Notes: generated by a model not told the origin, from the sequence alone. A DNA stretch of 64,000 nucleotides from Collinsella sp. An268 (GCF_002159765.1 NZ_NFJH01000001.1:1-64000); one strand, 5' to 3'; numbered from the stretch's first letter, positions 28,866 to 37,726 are shown. Numbers and translations are program-made.

Positions 28866-31547
28866 TTATGCCTGCGGCCTGTTGCCGCGCACGAGGGTCT
28901 TGATGCCGAGGCCAATGAGGGCGAGGCCCGTGCGCAGACGCCCGGCGGGGCGCTTGGCGAGGGTCGTGCGGGGCGCTGCCTGCGCGGCGCGGGCGGTCGC
29001 GCGCGAATCGGTGGCGGCGGCGCGGGCGCCGGTCTCCGGGTCGATGAGCTCGGCCGCCACCGCGGTCTCTGCGGGCGCGGGCTGGGCAGTCGCTGCGGGT
29101 TCGGGCGCAGGCTGTGCGGCAGCTGCGGGCGCGGGCTGCGCCGCGGGACGGGCTGTCGCGGCAGGTGCGGGCTGCGGCGCCCCCGTCGCCTGCGCGATGC
29201 GGCGCTGCGCGGCCTCTGCCGCCTGGGCGCGCGCCTCGGTCTCGGCGAGGGCGGTCTCAAACGCGGCGCGGGCGTTCTCGTCCGCCTGCTCCTCGGTCTG
29301 CTCCTCCGGCTTTGGCGCGGGCGCGGCGGCAGGCTCCGGCGCGGGAACGCCCGCCTCGGCGCGCGCGCTCGCCATGGCGCGCTTGGGATGGCGCGCGTGC
29401 TCGTAGGCCTGCGCGAGTAGGAACTCCTGCGCGTTGAAGTCCTCGGCGCCGGGCGCGCGCCCGACCCGCTCCCATGTGCCCGCGGACGAGAGCGCGCGTG
29501 CCTTCACGTTGTCGCGGAGCTGCGCCTGCATGTACTCTTCCACCAGCGCGCGGCACATGGGGTCGAGCACGGGGTAGGCGATCTCCACGCGGTGCTCGGT
29601 GTTGCGGGTCATCATGTCGGCGGAGGACAGGTACACGATGTCGTTCTCCACGCCAAACGCGTAGACGCGGGCGTGCTCCAAAAAGCGCCCGACGATCGAG
29701 CGGATGTGCACGTTCTCCGTCTTGCCGGCGATGCCGGGCACAAGGCAGCTGATGCCGCGGATGATCATGTCCACCGTGACGCCCGCCTGCGAGGCCTCGG
29801 CGATCTTGTCGATGATCTCTCGGTCGGTGAGCGAGTTCATCTTAAAGAACACGCGCGCCGGCTCGCCGGCGATGGCGCGTTCAATCTCGCGGTTGAGGCC
29901 GTTCATGATGAGGGGCTTGAGGCCGGCAGGCGCCACGCCCAGATAGCGGTAGTCGCCGCGGAGGTTGCCGAGGGCGAGGTTGCGGAAGAACGCGTTGGCG
30001 TCCTCGCCGATGCCGGGGTGCGCCGTCATCAGCATGAAGTCGGAGTAGAGCCTGGCCGTCTTCTCGTTGAAGTTGCCCGTGCCGAGCAGCGTGATGCGCG
30101 TGAGCGCCATGCCTTCGCGGTAGGTGATCTGGCAGATCTTGGAGTGCACCTTAAAGCCCTCGGCGCCGTAGATGACGGTGCAGCCGGCCTCCTCCAGGCG
30201 CTCTGCCCACTCGATGTTGTTCTGCTCGTCGAAGCGCGCGCGGAGCTCCATCAAGACGGTGACCTCTTTGCCGTTCTCGGCGGCATCGATGAGCGCCTCG
30301 CACAGGCGGCTCTGCTTGGCCACGCGGTAGAGCGTGATCTTCATCGAGATGCAGTCGTCGTCAAACGCGGCCTCGTGCATGAGGTCGAGGAGCGGGTTCA
30401 TGGACTCATAGGGGTAGAACAGGAGCTTGTCGCCCTCGATGACCTGCTCGCGGAGGCTCCGGCCGGCCGTGAACATGGGGCTCGCCTGCGGGCGGAACGA
30501 CGCGAAGGTGAGCTGGCGCTTGACGCCCTCGGGCAGGTGCCCCTCGATGCCGTAGACGTAGTCGAGGTCGAGCGGCGTGGTGTAGGAAAGCACGGCGCGG
30601 GAGGCGAGGCCGAGCGACTTGCGGATGCTCTTGAGCGTCGCGGGCTCGAGCCTGCCCTCAACCTGCAGCGCCACCGGCTGCAGGCGCAGGCGCTTCTTGA
30701 GGATCTTCTTCATGTGCTGCCGGTAGTCCTCGTCCTCCTCGACGCCCTCGCCGTCCGGGTCGATGTCGGCGTTGCGCGTCACGCGCACGACGGCGCGGTC
30801 GAGCGGCTCGTAGGAGCCGAAGCAGCTGCCGAGGCAGGTAAGGATGACGTCCTCGAGGAGCATGTAGCGGTAGGAGTCGTCGCTCGAGGGGAGCGCCACC
30901 ACGCGGCTCATCGACGCGGGCACCTCGATGAGGCCGATGAGGTTCTCCTCGTCTGCGCTCGCGAGCGCGCAGACGAGGTAGAGCGCGCCGTTGCGCAGGT
31001 TGGGGAAGGGGTGGCGCGGGTCGATGACGAGCGGCGATATGACGGGCGACACGTAGCTCTGGAAGTAGCGCTCCACAAACGTGCGGTCCGCGCCGGCGAG
31101 GTTCTCGGCGCCAAGGCGCTTCACGCCCGCCCGCTCGAGCTCCGCCTCGATGGCCTCGACGATGGCGTTCTGGCGCTTGATGAGCGGTGGCAGGGCCTGG
31201 AACACGAGGTCGATCTGCTCGCTCGGGGTGAGGTTGCTCTTGTTGTCGACCGGCTGGTGCTTGAGCGTGGCCAAATCGGAGAGGCCGCCGATGCGGATCA
31301 TGAAGAACTCGTCGAGGTTCGACTGGAAGATGGCGGCGAACTTCAGGCGCTCGAAGAGGGGCACCGTCTCGTCGTACGCCTCGGAGAGCACGCGGTCATC
31401 GAAGCGCAGCCAGCTGATCTCGCGGTTCTGCGTGTAGCTGAAATCGTAGCGCTCGGAGCGCGCGAGCTCGCCGAGCGGGGTCTTGCCCGCCTTTTTGAGC
31501 TTGGCCGATTTCTTGCCCTTCAGGTCTTTTTCCAGCTTGGACGCCAT
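28866..31547 (-). CDS. ppk: Polyphosphate kinase 1 with a long Ala/Pro-rich C-terminal extension
   Basis: 893 residues, against about 690-720 for typical Ppk1. The four Ppk1 domains are intact: the N-terminal NREISWLRFDDRVLSEA and FQSNLDEFFMIRIG, then the catalytic core with phospho-histidine H468 (EGFKVHSKIC) and the second catalytic region with H614 (NVHIRSIVGRFLEH). It polymerises phosphate from ATP. The extension (about 725-893) is an E/A/P-rich, probably disordered linker ending in a short helix-like segment (RTGLALIGLGIKTLVRG) that could be amphipathic or membrane-contacting. The start has AAAGGGATGG just upstream. It is divergent from arcA. Confidence 0.94.
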   Translation of the reverse strand: MASKLEKDLKGKKSAKLKKAGKTPLGELARSERYDFSYTQNREISWLRFDDRVLSEAYDETVPLFERLKFAAIFQSNLDEFFMIRIGGLSDLATLKHQPVDNKSNLTPSEQIDLVFQALPPLIKRQNAIVEAIEAELERAGVKRLGAENLAGADRTFVERYFQSYVSPVISPLVIDPRHPFPNLRNGALYLVCALASADEENLIGLIEVPASMSRVVALPSSDDSYRYMLLEDVILTCLGSCFGSYEPLDRAVVRVTRNADIDPDGEGVEEDEDYRQHMKKILKKRLRLQPVALQVEGRLEPATLKSIRKSLGLASRAVLSYTTPLDLDYVYGIEGHLPEGVKRQLTFASFRPQASPMFTAGRSLREQVIEGDKLLFYPYESMNPLLDLMHEAAFDDDCISMKITLYRVAKQSRLCEALIDAAENGKEVTVLMELRARFDEQNNIEWAERLEEAGCTVIYGAEGFKVHSKICQITYREGMALTRITLLGTGNFNEKTARLYSDFMLMTAHPGIGEDANAFFRNLALGNLRGDYRYLGVAPAGLKPLIMNGLNREIERAIAGEPARVFFKMNSLTDREIIDKIAEASQAGVTVDMIIRGISCLVPGIAGKTENVHIRSIVGRFLEHARVYAFGVENDIVYLSSADMMTRNTEHRVEIAYPVLDPMCRALVEEYMQAQLRDNVKARALSSAGTWERVGRAPGAEDFNAQEFLLAQAYEHARHPKRAMASARAEAGVPAPEPAAAPAPKPEEQTEEQADENARAAFETALAETEARAQAAEAAQRRIAQATGAPQPAPAATARPAAQPAPAAAAQPAPEPAATAQPAPAETAVAAELIDPETGARAAATDSRATARAAQAAPRTTLAKRPAGRLRTGLALIGLGIKTLVRGNRPQA

Positions 31548-31716
31548 GGTTCCATCCCTTTTATTCGCACGCCCGCAGGCGTTTCAGACATTCCCTTTCA
31601 TTTTAGACGTCGAAGCGAGCGCCGTGCCGGCGCATACGGTTGCTTTATCAAGTCCTTACGTGAGGGCCGGCACCGCGAGAGATGCCTCGCAGCACGCTTT
31701 CGCCACGGCGGGGGTC

Positions 31717-31722
31717 TATACT
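31717..31722 (+). promoter_or_regulatory. Possible -10 box for arcA
   Basis: TATACT in the 299-bp ppk/arcA intergenic region, 125 bases before the arcA start. No convincing -35 is visible. The rest of this gap is GC-rich without a recognised gene. Confidence 0.3.
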
Positions 31723-31846
31723 TATCCCCGTTGTGCGCCGCGCCCGCGCAAGCGAGCGCGCGCCGCACGCCATAGTGAACATGCGCGCCGCCTTCGCTCG
31801 CCGCACCGCCGCGCGGGCCCCCGGGGCGCCGTCAGAGGAGGGGCTT

Positions 31847-33097
31847 GTGGCAAGCGGGCTCAACGTGACGAGCGAGATAGGACCGCTCAAAAAGGTGATG
31901 CTCCACCGACCGGGGGAGGAGCTTCTCAACCTGCCCCCGCGCGATCTGGCGCGCCTGCTCTTTGACGACGTGCCCTTTCTGCCGGAGGCGCAGCGCGAGC
32001 ACGACGCCTTCGCCGATGCGCTCCGCGCCGAGGGCGTGGAGGTCGTCTATCTGGAGGACCTCGTCGCCGAGGCGCTCGACGCCGTACCCGGAGCGCGCGA
32101 GGAGTTCGTCTCGCAGTGGATCTGCGAGGCGGGCATCAAGGGTGACATCGCCACCCGTGCCGTCCGCGAGTTCTTGGACGGTATCGCCGATACCCGCGCC
32201 TTGGTCAAGCAGACGATGGCGGGTATCGCGCGCAGCGCCGTCGAGCTGCCCCTCGGCAGCACGGCGACGCTGAACGCTCTGGTGGAGGCGGAGTCGCAGT
32301 CGCATCTGCTGGCGGACCCCATGCCCAACCTCTACTTCTGCCGGGACCCGTTTGCCGTGGTGGGCGACGGGGTGCTCCTCAACCGCATGTACGCGCCCGT
32401 GCGCAACCGCGAGACCATCTACGGGAAGTACCTCTTCAAATACCATCCCACGTACCGCACGGCGGCGCTCTACTACCGGCGCGCGGCCTCGTTTCATATC
32501 GAGGGCGGCGACGTGCTCGTCCTCTCGCGCGACACCATCGCCGTCGGTATCTCTGAGCGGACCGAGGCCGCCGCTATCGATGTCCTCGCCCAGAGCGTCT
32601 TCTGGGACACCGATTGCCCCGTCGAGCGGATCTTGGCGTTCAACATCCCCGTCTCGCGCGCGTTCATGCATCTCGACACGGTCTTTACGCAGGTGGACGT
32701 CGACGCGTTCACCATCCATCCGGCCATCGTGGGGGCGCTCGAGGTCTTTGAGCTCACGCCCGGCACGGCGCCCGGCGAGGTGCGCATCCGCGAGGAGGTC
32801 GACACGCTCGAGCACCTGCTGGCGCGCGCCCTCGGCCTCGACGCCGTCCGTCTCATCCCCTGCGGCGGGGGAGACGCCATCGCCGCCGACCGCGAGCAGT
32901 GGAGCGACGGCTCCAACACGCTCGCCGTGGCTCCGGGGCGCATCGTCGTCTACGACCGCAACGTGGCCACCAACGACGCCCTCGCGCGCGCCGGGATGGA
33001 GCTTCTGGTGGTGCCCTCCGCCGAGCTCTCGCGCGGGCGGGGCGGCCCGCGCTGCATGAGCATGCCGTTTGCGCGCGGCCCCGTGGCGGGCGCGTAG
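31847..33097 (+). CDS. arcA: Arginine deiminase
   Basis: 416 residues from GTG 31847, preceded by GAGGAGGGG. N-terminus SEIGPLKKVMLHRPGEELLNL, then MPNLYFCRDPFAVVGDGV, FHIEGGDVLVLSRD, FMHLDTVFTQVD and a terminal GPRCMSMPF with the catalytic cysteine at about C403. The usual FTRDP is FCRDP here. It hydrolyses arginine to citrulline and ammonia in the cytosol. The frame extends 55 codons upstream (to 31682) but that region is not conserved and lacks a ribosome site. argF follows 198 bases downstream, giving the first two steps of the arginine deiminase pathway; carbamate kinase and an arginine/ornithine antiporter are not in the window. Confidence 0.95.
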   Translation: MASGLNVTSEIGPLKKVMLHRPGEELLNLPPRDLARLLFDDVPFLPEAQREHDAFADALRAEGVEVVYLEDLVAEALDAVPGAREEFVSQWICEAGIKGDIATRAVREFLDGIADTRALVKQTMAGIARSAVELPLGSTATLNALVEAESQSHLLADPMPNLYFCRDPFAVVGDGVLLNRMYAPVRNRETIYGKYLFKYHPTYRTAALYYRRAASFHIEGGDVLVLSRDTIAVGISERTEAAAIDVLAQSVFWDTDCPVERILAFNIPVSRAFMHLDTVFTQVDVDAFTIHPAIVGALEVFELTPGTAPGEVRIREEVDTLEHLLARALGLDAVRLIPCGGGDAIAADREQWSDGSNTLAVAPGRIVVYDRNVATNDALARAGMELLVVPSAELSRGRGGPRCMSMPFARGPVAGA

Positions 33098-33295
33098 CGG
33101 GGCGCGATGCGGCGCGTCGCCGGGCACGGCGCGGTCCCGTGCGGGGCGGCGCCATGTAAACACTTGTCGTCACGCCGCCCCTGCCGCCGACCGTTCCGTA
33201 CCATAGCCTTTACTACGGCGCGGCGGATGGCCCCGCGCCCGAGCTGATCGCACGCGCGGCCCGCGGTGCCGCGATGACCGAGAAAGGAACCTGCC

Positions 33296-34291
33296 ATGGG
33301 CGTCAACATCTCCGGCCGGAGCTTCCTCAAGCTGCTCGATTTCTCGACCACCGAGATCGAGTACCTGCTCGCTCTCTCCAAAAACTTCAAGGACCTGAAG
33401 CGTGCGGGGGTGCCCCACCGGTATCTCGAGGGCAAGAACGTGGCGCTGCTGTTCCAGAAGACGTCGACCCGTACGCGCTGCGCCTTCGAGGTGGGCGCCC
33501 ACGACCTCGGCATGGGGACGACCTACCTCGATCCGTCCGGCTCGCAGATGGGCCACAAGGAGTCCATCGCCGACACGGCGCGCGTTCTCGGGCGCATGTT
33601 CGACGGCATCGAGTTCCGCGGGTTCGCCCAGGCGGACGTGGAGGAGCTCGCGGCGTTTGCGGGCGTGCCCGTGTGGAACGGCCTCACCGACCTGTGGCAC
33701 CCCACGCAGATGCTCGCCGACGTGCTCACCATCCAGGAGAACTTCAACTACGACATCAAGGGCAAGACCGTCGTGTTTCTGGGCGATGCCAAGAACAACG
33801 TCGCGCGCTCGCTCATGGTGGTGTGCGCCAAGCTCGGCATGAACTTCGTGGCGTGCGGCCCCGAGTCGTGCCTGCCCGCCCGCGACGTGGTGGAGGCGTG
33901 CGAGCCCATCGCCGCGGCCAACGGCTGCACCATCACGCTCACGACCGACCCGGTGGCCGCCGTCACCGGCGCCCATGTGGTCTATACCGACGTGTGGGTC
34001 TCGCTGGGCGAGCCGGCCGAGATCTGGGCCGAGCGCATCCGCCTGCTCGAGCCGTACCGGGTGAGCGAGGACCTCGTGGCGCGCATGGACCCCGCGGGTA
34101 TCTTCCTGCACTGCCTACCGGCGTTCCACGACACCAAGACCACGACGGGCGCCAAGATCGCCGAGCAGTTCGGTCTGACCGAGATGGAGGTCGCCGACAG
34201 CGTGTTCGAGGGGCCGCGCTCGCGCGTCTTCGATGAGGCGGAGAACCGCATGCACACGATCAAGGCCGTGATGTACGCCACGCTCAAATAG
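33296..34291 (+). CDS. argF: Ornithine carbamoyltransferase (catabolic type)
   Basis: 331 residues with the carbamoyl phosphate motif STRTR (57-61), FRGFAQADVEELAAFAGVPVWNGLTDLWHPTQMLAD (the HPTQ motif), FLGDAKNNVARS and the ornithine-loop HCLPAFHD. It interconverts citrulline plus phosphate with ornithine plus carbamoyl phosphate. Placed next to arcA it most probably acts in arginine breakdown (arcB role), although sequence alone does not separate anabolic from catabolic enzymes. The start has AGAAAGGA at 33281-33288. It ends at a hairpin shared with the convergent ABC operon. Confidence 0.95.
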   Translation: MGVNISGRSFLKLLDFSTTEIEYLLALSKNFKDLKRAGVPHRYLEGKNVALLFQKTSTRTRCAFEVGAHDLGMGTTYLDPSGSQMGHKESIADTARVLGRMFDGIEFRGFAQADVEELAAFAGVPVWNGLTDLWHPTQMLADVLTIQENFNYDIKGKTVVFLGDAKNNVARSLMVVCAKLGMNFVACGPESCLPARDVVEACEPIAAANGCTITLTTDPVAAVTGAHVVYTDVWVSLGEPAEIWAERIRLLEPYRVSEDLVARMDPAGIFLHCLPAFHDTKTTTGAKIAEQFGLTEMEVADSVFEGPRSRVFDEAENRMHTIKAVMYATLK

Positions 34292-34354
34292 CCGCAGAAG
34301 CGGGATCTTGGAGGTCTCAAGAGGGCGTAAAACCACGCGCGGATGAGCGGGGGC

Positions 34355-34387
34355 GGGCAGGCGTGCCGGCGGCACTCCGGCCTGCCC
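34355..34387. terminator. Bidirectional terminator hairpin
   Basis: An 8-bp stem GGGCAGGC/GCCTGCCC with inner GTGCC/GGCAC pairing, between argF and the convergent ABC permease gene. It lacks a T-run. Confidence 0.5.
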
Positions 34388-34397
34388 CGGGCCCTCC

Positions 34398-35171
34398 CTA
34401 GTTGTCGCGGATGAGCCGGCGGAAGAGCGCCGCGAAGACCGCCCCGCCCGCGACCGTCCAGGCGAGCGTCACGCCGAGCGGCAGGAGCGCGTCGACCGAC
34501 ATCAGCCGTCCCTCTACGAGAAGTCCCATCAGCTCGTTCATCCCGCCGGTAGGGAGCCACCGCACCACGGAGCTCGCGCCCTCGTTGTACATCCCGAAGA
34601 TCGGGGCGAGCGAGATGAGCACCACCGGCACCGAGTAGAACCCGGCAGTCATCTGGTCGCGCGAGGCGAGGCCGAAGACGAGCGAGATGAGGATGATCGG
34701 CAAGGCGCCGAGCGCGCCGACCGCGAGGTACGCCGGCAGCAGCTCGATCCCGGCGGTCCCCACCACGAAGAAGCTCGCCGTCGCCACCGCGAGCGTCGCG
34801 CCGAGCGCCACGAGGGCCCGCGAGGCCACGATCTCGCCGGCGCTCACGTTGGCGAGCATGAGGGTGCGCAGCGTGTGCTTCTCCTTCTCCTCGGCGATCC
34901 CGTACACCACCGTCATACCCACGACCATGCCGATGGCCATGGCGAGTGCGCTCGTGAGCGTGAAGGTGCGCAGCACCTGATCGGCCCGGCTCAGGGCGGC
35001 GGCGCTTGTGGCGGCCGCGGCAACCTGGTCCGATGCGTTGGCAAGCGCGAAGCGCGTGACGAGGGAGAACCCGACGGGGAGCGCGAGGCTGATGAGCATG
35101 CTCGGGTTCTTGACGAGGTCGGCGAGGTCCTTGCCCATGAGGACCCTCACCTTGCGCAGCGTTGCTTCCAT
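34398..35171 (-). CDS. ABC-2 type transporter permease
   Basis: 257 residues with about six hydrophobic segments. Motifs of ABC-2 permeases are visible: an N-terminal amphipathic region (LRKVRVLMGKDLADLVKNPSMLISL), GIAEEKEKHTLRTLMLANVSAGEIVASRAL (the conserved EKE-x-x-T segment between helices 2 and 3) and WLPTGGMNELM. It starts one base after the ATPase gene's stop, so the two form one exporter. Substrate unknown; candidates are a peptide, lipid or antibiotic. The small membrane proteins upstream may be accessory subunits. Confidence 0.88.
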   Translation of the reverse strand: MEATLRKVRVLMGKDLADLVKNPSMLISLALPVGFSLVTRFALANASDQVAAAATSAAALSRADQVLRTFTLTSALAMAIGMVVGMTVVYGIAEEKEKHTLRTLMLANVSAGEIVASRALVALGATLAVATASFFVVGTAGIELLPAYLAVGALGALPIILISLVFGLASRDQMTAGFYSVPVVLISLAPIFGMYNEGASSVVRWLPTGGMNELMGLLVEGRLMSVDALLPLGVTLAWTVAGGAVFAALFRRLIRDN

Positions 35172-35172
35172 G

Positions 35173-36033
35173 CTAGAACGTCCTTCCGGTCAGATCGAGG
35201 AAGACCTCCTCGAGGTTGGGTTCGTCGGTGTGGATCGAGAGCGCCTCTCCCTGCGCCATGAGCTCGGCCACGACGTCGGCGCCCGCGGCGTCCTTGGAGG
35301 TGACTATGGTACCGCGGCTTCTGGTGCGCACGGTCACTCGGTTGCGCGCATGGGCGAGCTTGAGCGCGTCGGGCGTGTCGCAGGCGGCGATGCGCCCCTC
35401 GTTGAGGATGGCCACCCTCCCGCAGACCTTCTCGGCCTCCGCCATGTCGTGGGTGGTGAGAAAGATCGTGGTGCCGCCGGCGATCAGCTCGCCGAGCATG
35501 CGGTGCACCTCGGTTCGCGCGGCAGGGTCGAGTCCGCTCGTGGGCTCGTCGAGAAAGAGGAGCTCGGGCGAGTGGATGAGGGCGGCGATGAGGGCGGCGC
35601 GCTGGCGCATGCCCTTGGAGCAATTCTTGAGGGGCGTCCTGCGCGCGTTGGCGAGGCCCATGCGCTCGAGGAGCCCGGGGATGCCCTGCGGGCTCACGCC
35701 GCGGATGCGCGCATAAAGGCGTAGGTTCTCCTCGATGGTCATGCGTTCGTAGAGGGCGCTCGTGTCGGAGAGAATGCCGATGCGCTCGTAGTCGGCATCG
35801 CTCGCGTTCTCGATGGGGCGCCCGAAGAGCCTGATGCGCCCGGCATCCTTCTTGAGCTGGCGGGTGAGGAGCTTGATGGTGGTCGTCTTGCCCGCTCCGG
35901 ACGGGCCGAGAAAGCCCAGGCACTCGCCGCGTGCGAGTGAGAAGGTGAGGTTGTGGAGCACCTGCCTCGGCGGCGTCGAGCCGCCCGCGGGAAAGGAGAG
36001 GCTCACGCCCTCCATAGAGAGGATGGCGCTCAT
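35173..36033 (-). CDS. ABC transporter ATP-binding protein
   Basis: 286 residues with Walker A GPSGAGKTT (43-51), a Q/D-loop region (ILSDTSALYERMT), signature CSKGMRQR (about 140, a variant of LSGGQ), Walker B LLFLDEPTSGLDP and H-loop TTHD. It has the extra C-terminal domain common in exporters. The start is ATG 36033, preceded by GGGAGGTG. Its ATG overlaps the TGA of a 48-residue membrane protein gene (ATGA), indicating coupled translation. It energises the permease encoded immediately downstream. Confidence 0.9.
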   Translation of the reverse strand: MSAILSMEGVSLSFPAGGSTPPRQVLHNLTFSLARGECLGFLGPSGAGKTTTIKLLTRQLKKDAGRIRLFGRPIENASDADYERIGILSDTSALYERMTIEENLRLYARIRGVSPQGIPGLLERMGLANARRTPLKNCSKGMRQRAALIAALIHSPELLFLDEPTSGLDPAARTEVHRMLGELIAGGTTIFLTTHDMAEAEKVCGRVAILNEGRIAACDTPDALKLAHARNRVTVRTRSRGTIVTSKDAAGADVVAELMAQGEALSIHTDEPNLEEVFLDLTGRTF

Positions 36034-36176
36034 TTCGCACCTCCCGTGCGGTCGCGACGGTCTGAGGCGGACGGCTTGCTCTCGGTGTCGCGGCGCTTGC
36101 GCGACGCGCCGCCGCCAAACGTGCCGGCGGCGAAGCAGCAGGCGATGATGAGGGCTCCCATAAGGGCGGGTTCCAT
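36030..36176 (-). CDS. 48-residue small membrane protein
   Basis: A short frame with AGAAAGGAAC 4 bases upstream of its ATG at 36176, ending in TGA that overlaps the ABC ATPase start. It encodes one hydrophobic segment (residues about 4-20, LMGALIIACCFAAGTF) and then a strongly charged tail rich in R, K, D and E. The good ribosome site, coupling and membrane profile make it a credible gene although no homologue is recognised. It may be an accessory peptide of the exporter, or the exported or sensed peptide itself. Confidence 0.65.
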   Translation of the reverse strand: MEPALMGALIIACCFAAGTFGGGASRKRRDTESKPSASDRRDRTGGAK

Positions 36177-36239
36177 AGCGGTTCCTTTCTCGTGCGGGCT
36201 TACTGATGTCTGCGGGTCGGCTGATGGGGGCGGGCGGGG

Positions 36240-36449
36240 CTACTCGCCGGCGGCTGCCGGTGCGGCGGGCGCCGCCTCGAGCTGCTTCACGCGGCGCTCG
36301 AGACGGGCGATCTGGTAGCCCATGCCCATCACGAGGAGCACGACCGAGATGGCGAGAAGGCAGACGAGCGCGGAGAGCTGGTCGAGATTGAGGCTGGTGT
36401 TGGGGGCGAGGGCCTCGGTGGCGATGCGGGCGATCTCTTCGGGGGTCAT
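36240..36449 (-). CDS. 69-residue small membrane protein
   Basis: Starts at ATG 36449 with AGAAAGGAA 5 bases upstream, the same ribosome site style as the next small gene. Residues 1-22 are polar (MTPEEIARIATEALAPNTS), about 25-46 a hydrophobic helix (LSALVCLLAISVVLLVMGMG), then a coiled-coil-prone charged part (RLERRVKQLEAAP). A single-span topology with a short cytoplasmic coil is likely. It is the first gene of the 36449-34398 operon (two small proteins, ATPase, permease). A longer frame to 36584 lacks support. Function unknown; regulator or accessory subunit of the exporter is plausible. Confidence 0.72.
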   Translation of the reverse strand: MTPEEIARIATEALAPNTSLNLDQLSALVCLLAISVVLLVMGMGYQIARLERRVKQLEAAPAAPAAAGE

Positions 36450-36792
36450 GGCGGTTTCCTTTCTGGTTGACGTTTGTGCCGGGCGGACGTGCGGGGGGGG
36501 GCTGCTGCCGTCCCGGGGCGCCCTCAGCGGGGCGCAACCGCATCGTGCGCCACGGGAGCGCCCGATACCAGCGTTTTTGCGCAACGGGAGCGGTGTTGGC
36601 TACGAAAGGAGCACTGGAGGGCACGAGTGGAGCCGCGCCGCGCGCCTACCGCCGGGGACGGGCCTGCTACCATGGTGGAGGCATATCAGAAAGCCATCGC
36701 GTGGCAGGCTGCCGCGGGCGGAGGCGAGGGGCCGGAGGAGCCCCTGTCCGTCGGTGCGGGGCTAGGGCGCGCGGGCGGGGAGGGGAGGCGTC
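36450..36792. other. 343-bp divergent intergenic region
   Basis: Separates the small-protein/ABC operon (minus) from the LytTR gene (plus). It holds a run of nine G at 36493-36501 and is otherwise GC-rich. I see no conserved gene and no clear promoter hexamers, though promoters for both directions should lie here. Confidence 0.6.
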
Positions 36793-37725
36793 ATGTCGAC
36801 CGCGGGAGACTACGCAACCGTCGGCGAGCTCATCGCCGGCGAGACCGGTCGGAGCCTGCATATAGAGTGCGGGCGCGAGGCGAGCCGCCGCGCCCTCGAG
36901 GCCGTCGAGCAGGTTTACGGCCGGCGCCGTCGCGCATGCTATCTCGAGTCGGACCGCGGGTTCGACCGTGATACCGTCCGCTCCTACCTCACGCTCTTCT
37001 CCCGTCTGGCGGGAGGTGCGGTCTCGCCGGCATCCGCTGCGGCGCACTTCGGCCTCAAGGACCGGATGCGGACCAAGCTCTCCCACCTCACCGCCGAGGA
37101 GCGCGCGCTCGCCAACTTCGCCCGCCTCACGCTCGGCGAGCCCGAGGTGGTGTTCTGCGAGCGCCCGCTCATCGACCTCGGGCCCGAGGCGCGCTCGCTC
37201 GTGCTCGGGTGGATCGCGGGGGAGGTGGAGCGCGGAACGGTCTTCATCACCGTGGGCGAGCCGTTGCGCGAGGCGCTCCTCATGCCGGGCGACGCCTGGT
37301 GGGAGGAGGACGGTCGCTTCTTCCCGGCGCAGACGGCCGATGAGGCCGAGGGGGACGACGGGCCCGCGTTCGCCGGGGACGAGGTCCGCGTCTGCAAGGT
37401 GCAGGCCCGCTCGGGCTCCTCGACGCTCCTGTTCGACCCGCGCGAGGTCGACTTCGTGGAGAGCGTCAACCGTCAGAACTACGTCTCGGTGCGCGGCGAG
37501 CTCTATCCCACGCCCTCGACCCTCGATGAGCTCGAGCGGGAGCTCGTGCGCTACGGGTTCTTCCGCTGCCACCGCTCCTACATCGTGAACGTGCAGCGCG
37601 TGGCAAAAGTCGAGCGCTTCACCCGCAACTCCTTCAACCTGACGCTGTCGGACGCCGCGCACAGCTCCATCCCGCTCGCCAAGGGGCGCGCGGAGGAGAT
37701 GCGCGCTACGCTGGGGATGCGCTAG
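36793..37725 (+). CDS. LytTR regulator with an N-terminal relic ABC-ATPase domain
   Basis: 310 residues. The C-terminal domain (about 200-305) is a LytTR DNA-binding domain: VDFVESVNRQNYVSVRG, LVRYGFFRCHRSYIVNVQRVAKVERF, ending IPLAKGRAEEM. The N-terminal part (about 15-180) aligns with an ABC ATPase but is degenerate: KLSHLTAEERALANFARLTLGEPEVVFCERPLIDLGPEAR resembles the signature-to-Walker-B stretch, with Cys in place of the Walker B Asp, and no Walker A is present. Regulators of this fused type accompany ABC exporters in Firmicutes. It probably senses exporter state or a peptide and controls the divergent operon. The start has a purine-rich GGGGAGGGGAGG. The next gene begins one base after its stop. 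Confidence 0.85.
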   Translation: MSTAGDYATVGELIAGETGRSLHIECGREASRRALEAVEQVYGRRRRACYLESDRGFDRDTVRSYLTLFSRLAGGAVSPASAAAHFGLKDRMRTKLSHLTAEERALANFARLTLGEPEVVFCERPLIDLGPEARSLVLGWIAGEVERGTVFITVGEPLREALLMPGDAWWEEDGRFFPAQTADEAEGDDGPAFAGDEVRVCKVQARSGSSTLLFDPREVDFVESVNRQNYVSVRGELYPTPSTLDELERELVRYGFFRCHRSYIVNVQRVAKVERFTRNSFNLTLSDAAHSSIPLAKGRAEEMRATLGMR

Positions 37726-37726
37726 C

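Noticed and set aside
29592-31775. A 727-codon open frame on the plus strand across ppk
   Set aside because: It is the antisense shadow of ppk in GC-rich DNA. It is rich in Val, Arg, Asp, His and Ala with no family motif, and ppk is unmistakable on the other strand.
36493-36501. Run of nine G as a phase-variation switch
   Set aside because: It lies in non-coding DNA about 290 bases before the LytTR start and outside any start or -35/-10 spacing I can define, so there is no direct evidence for switching.
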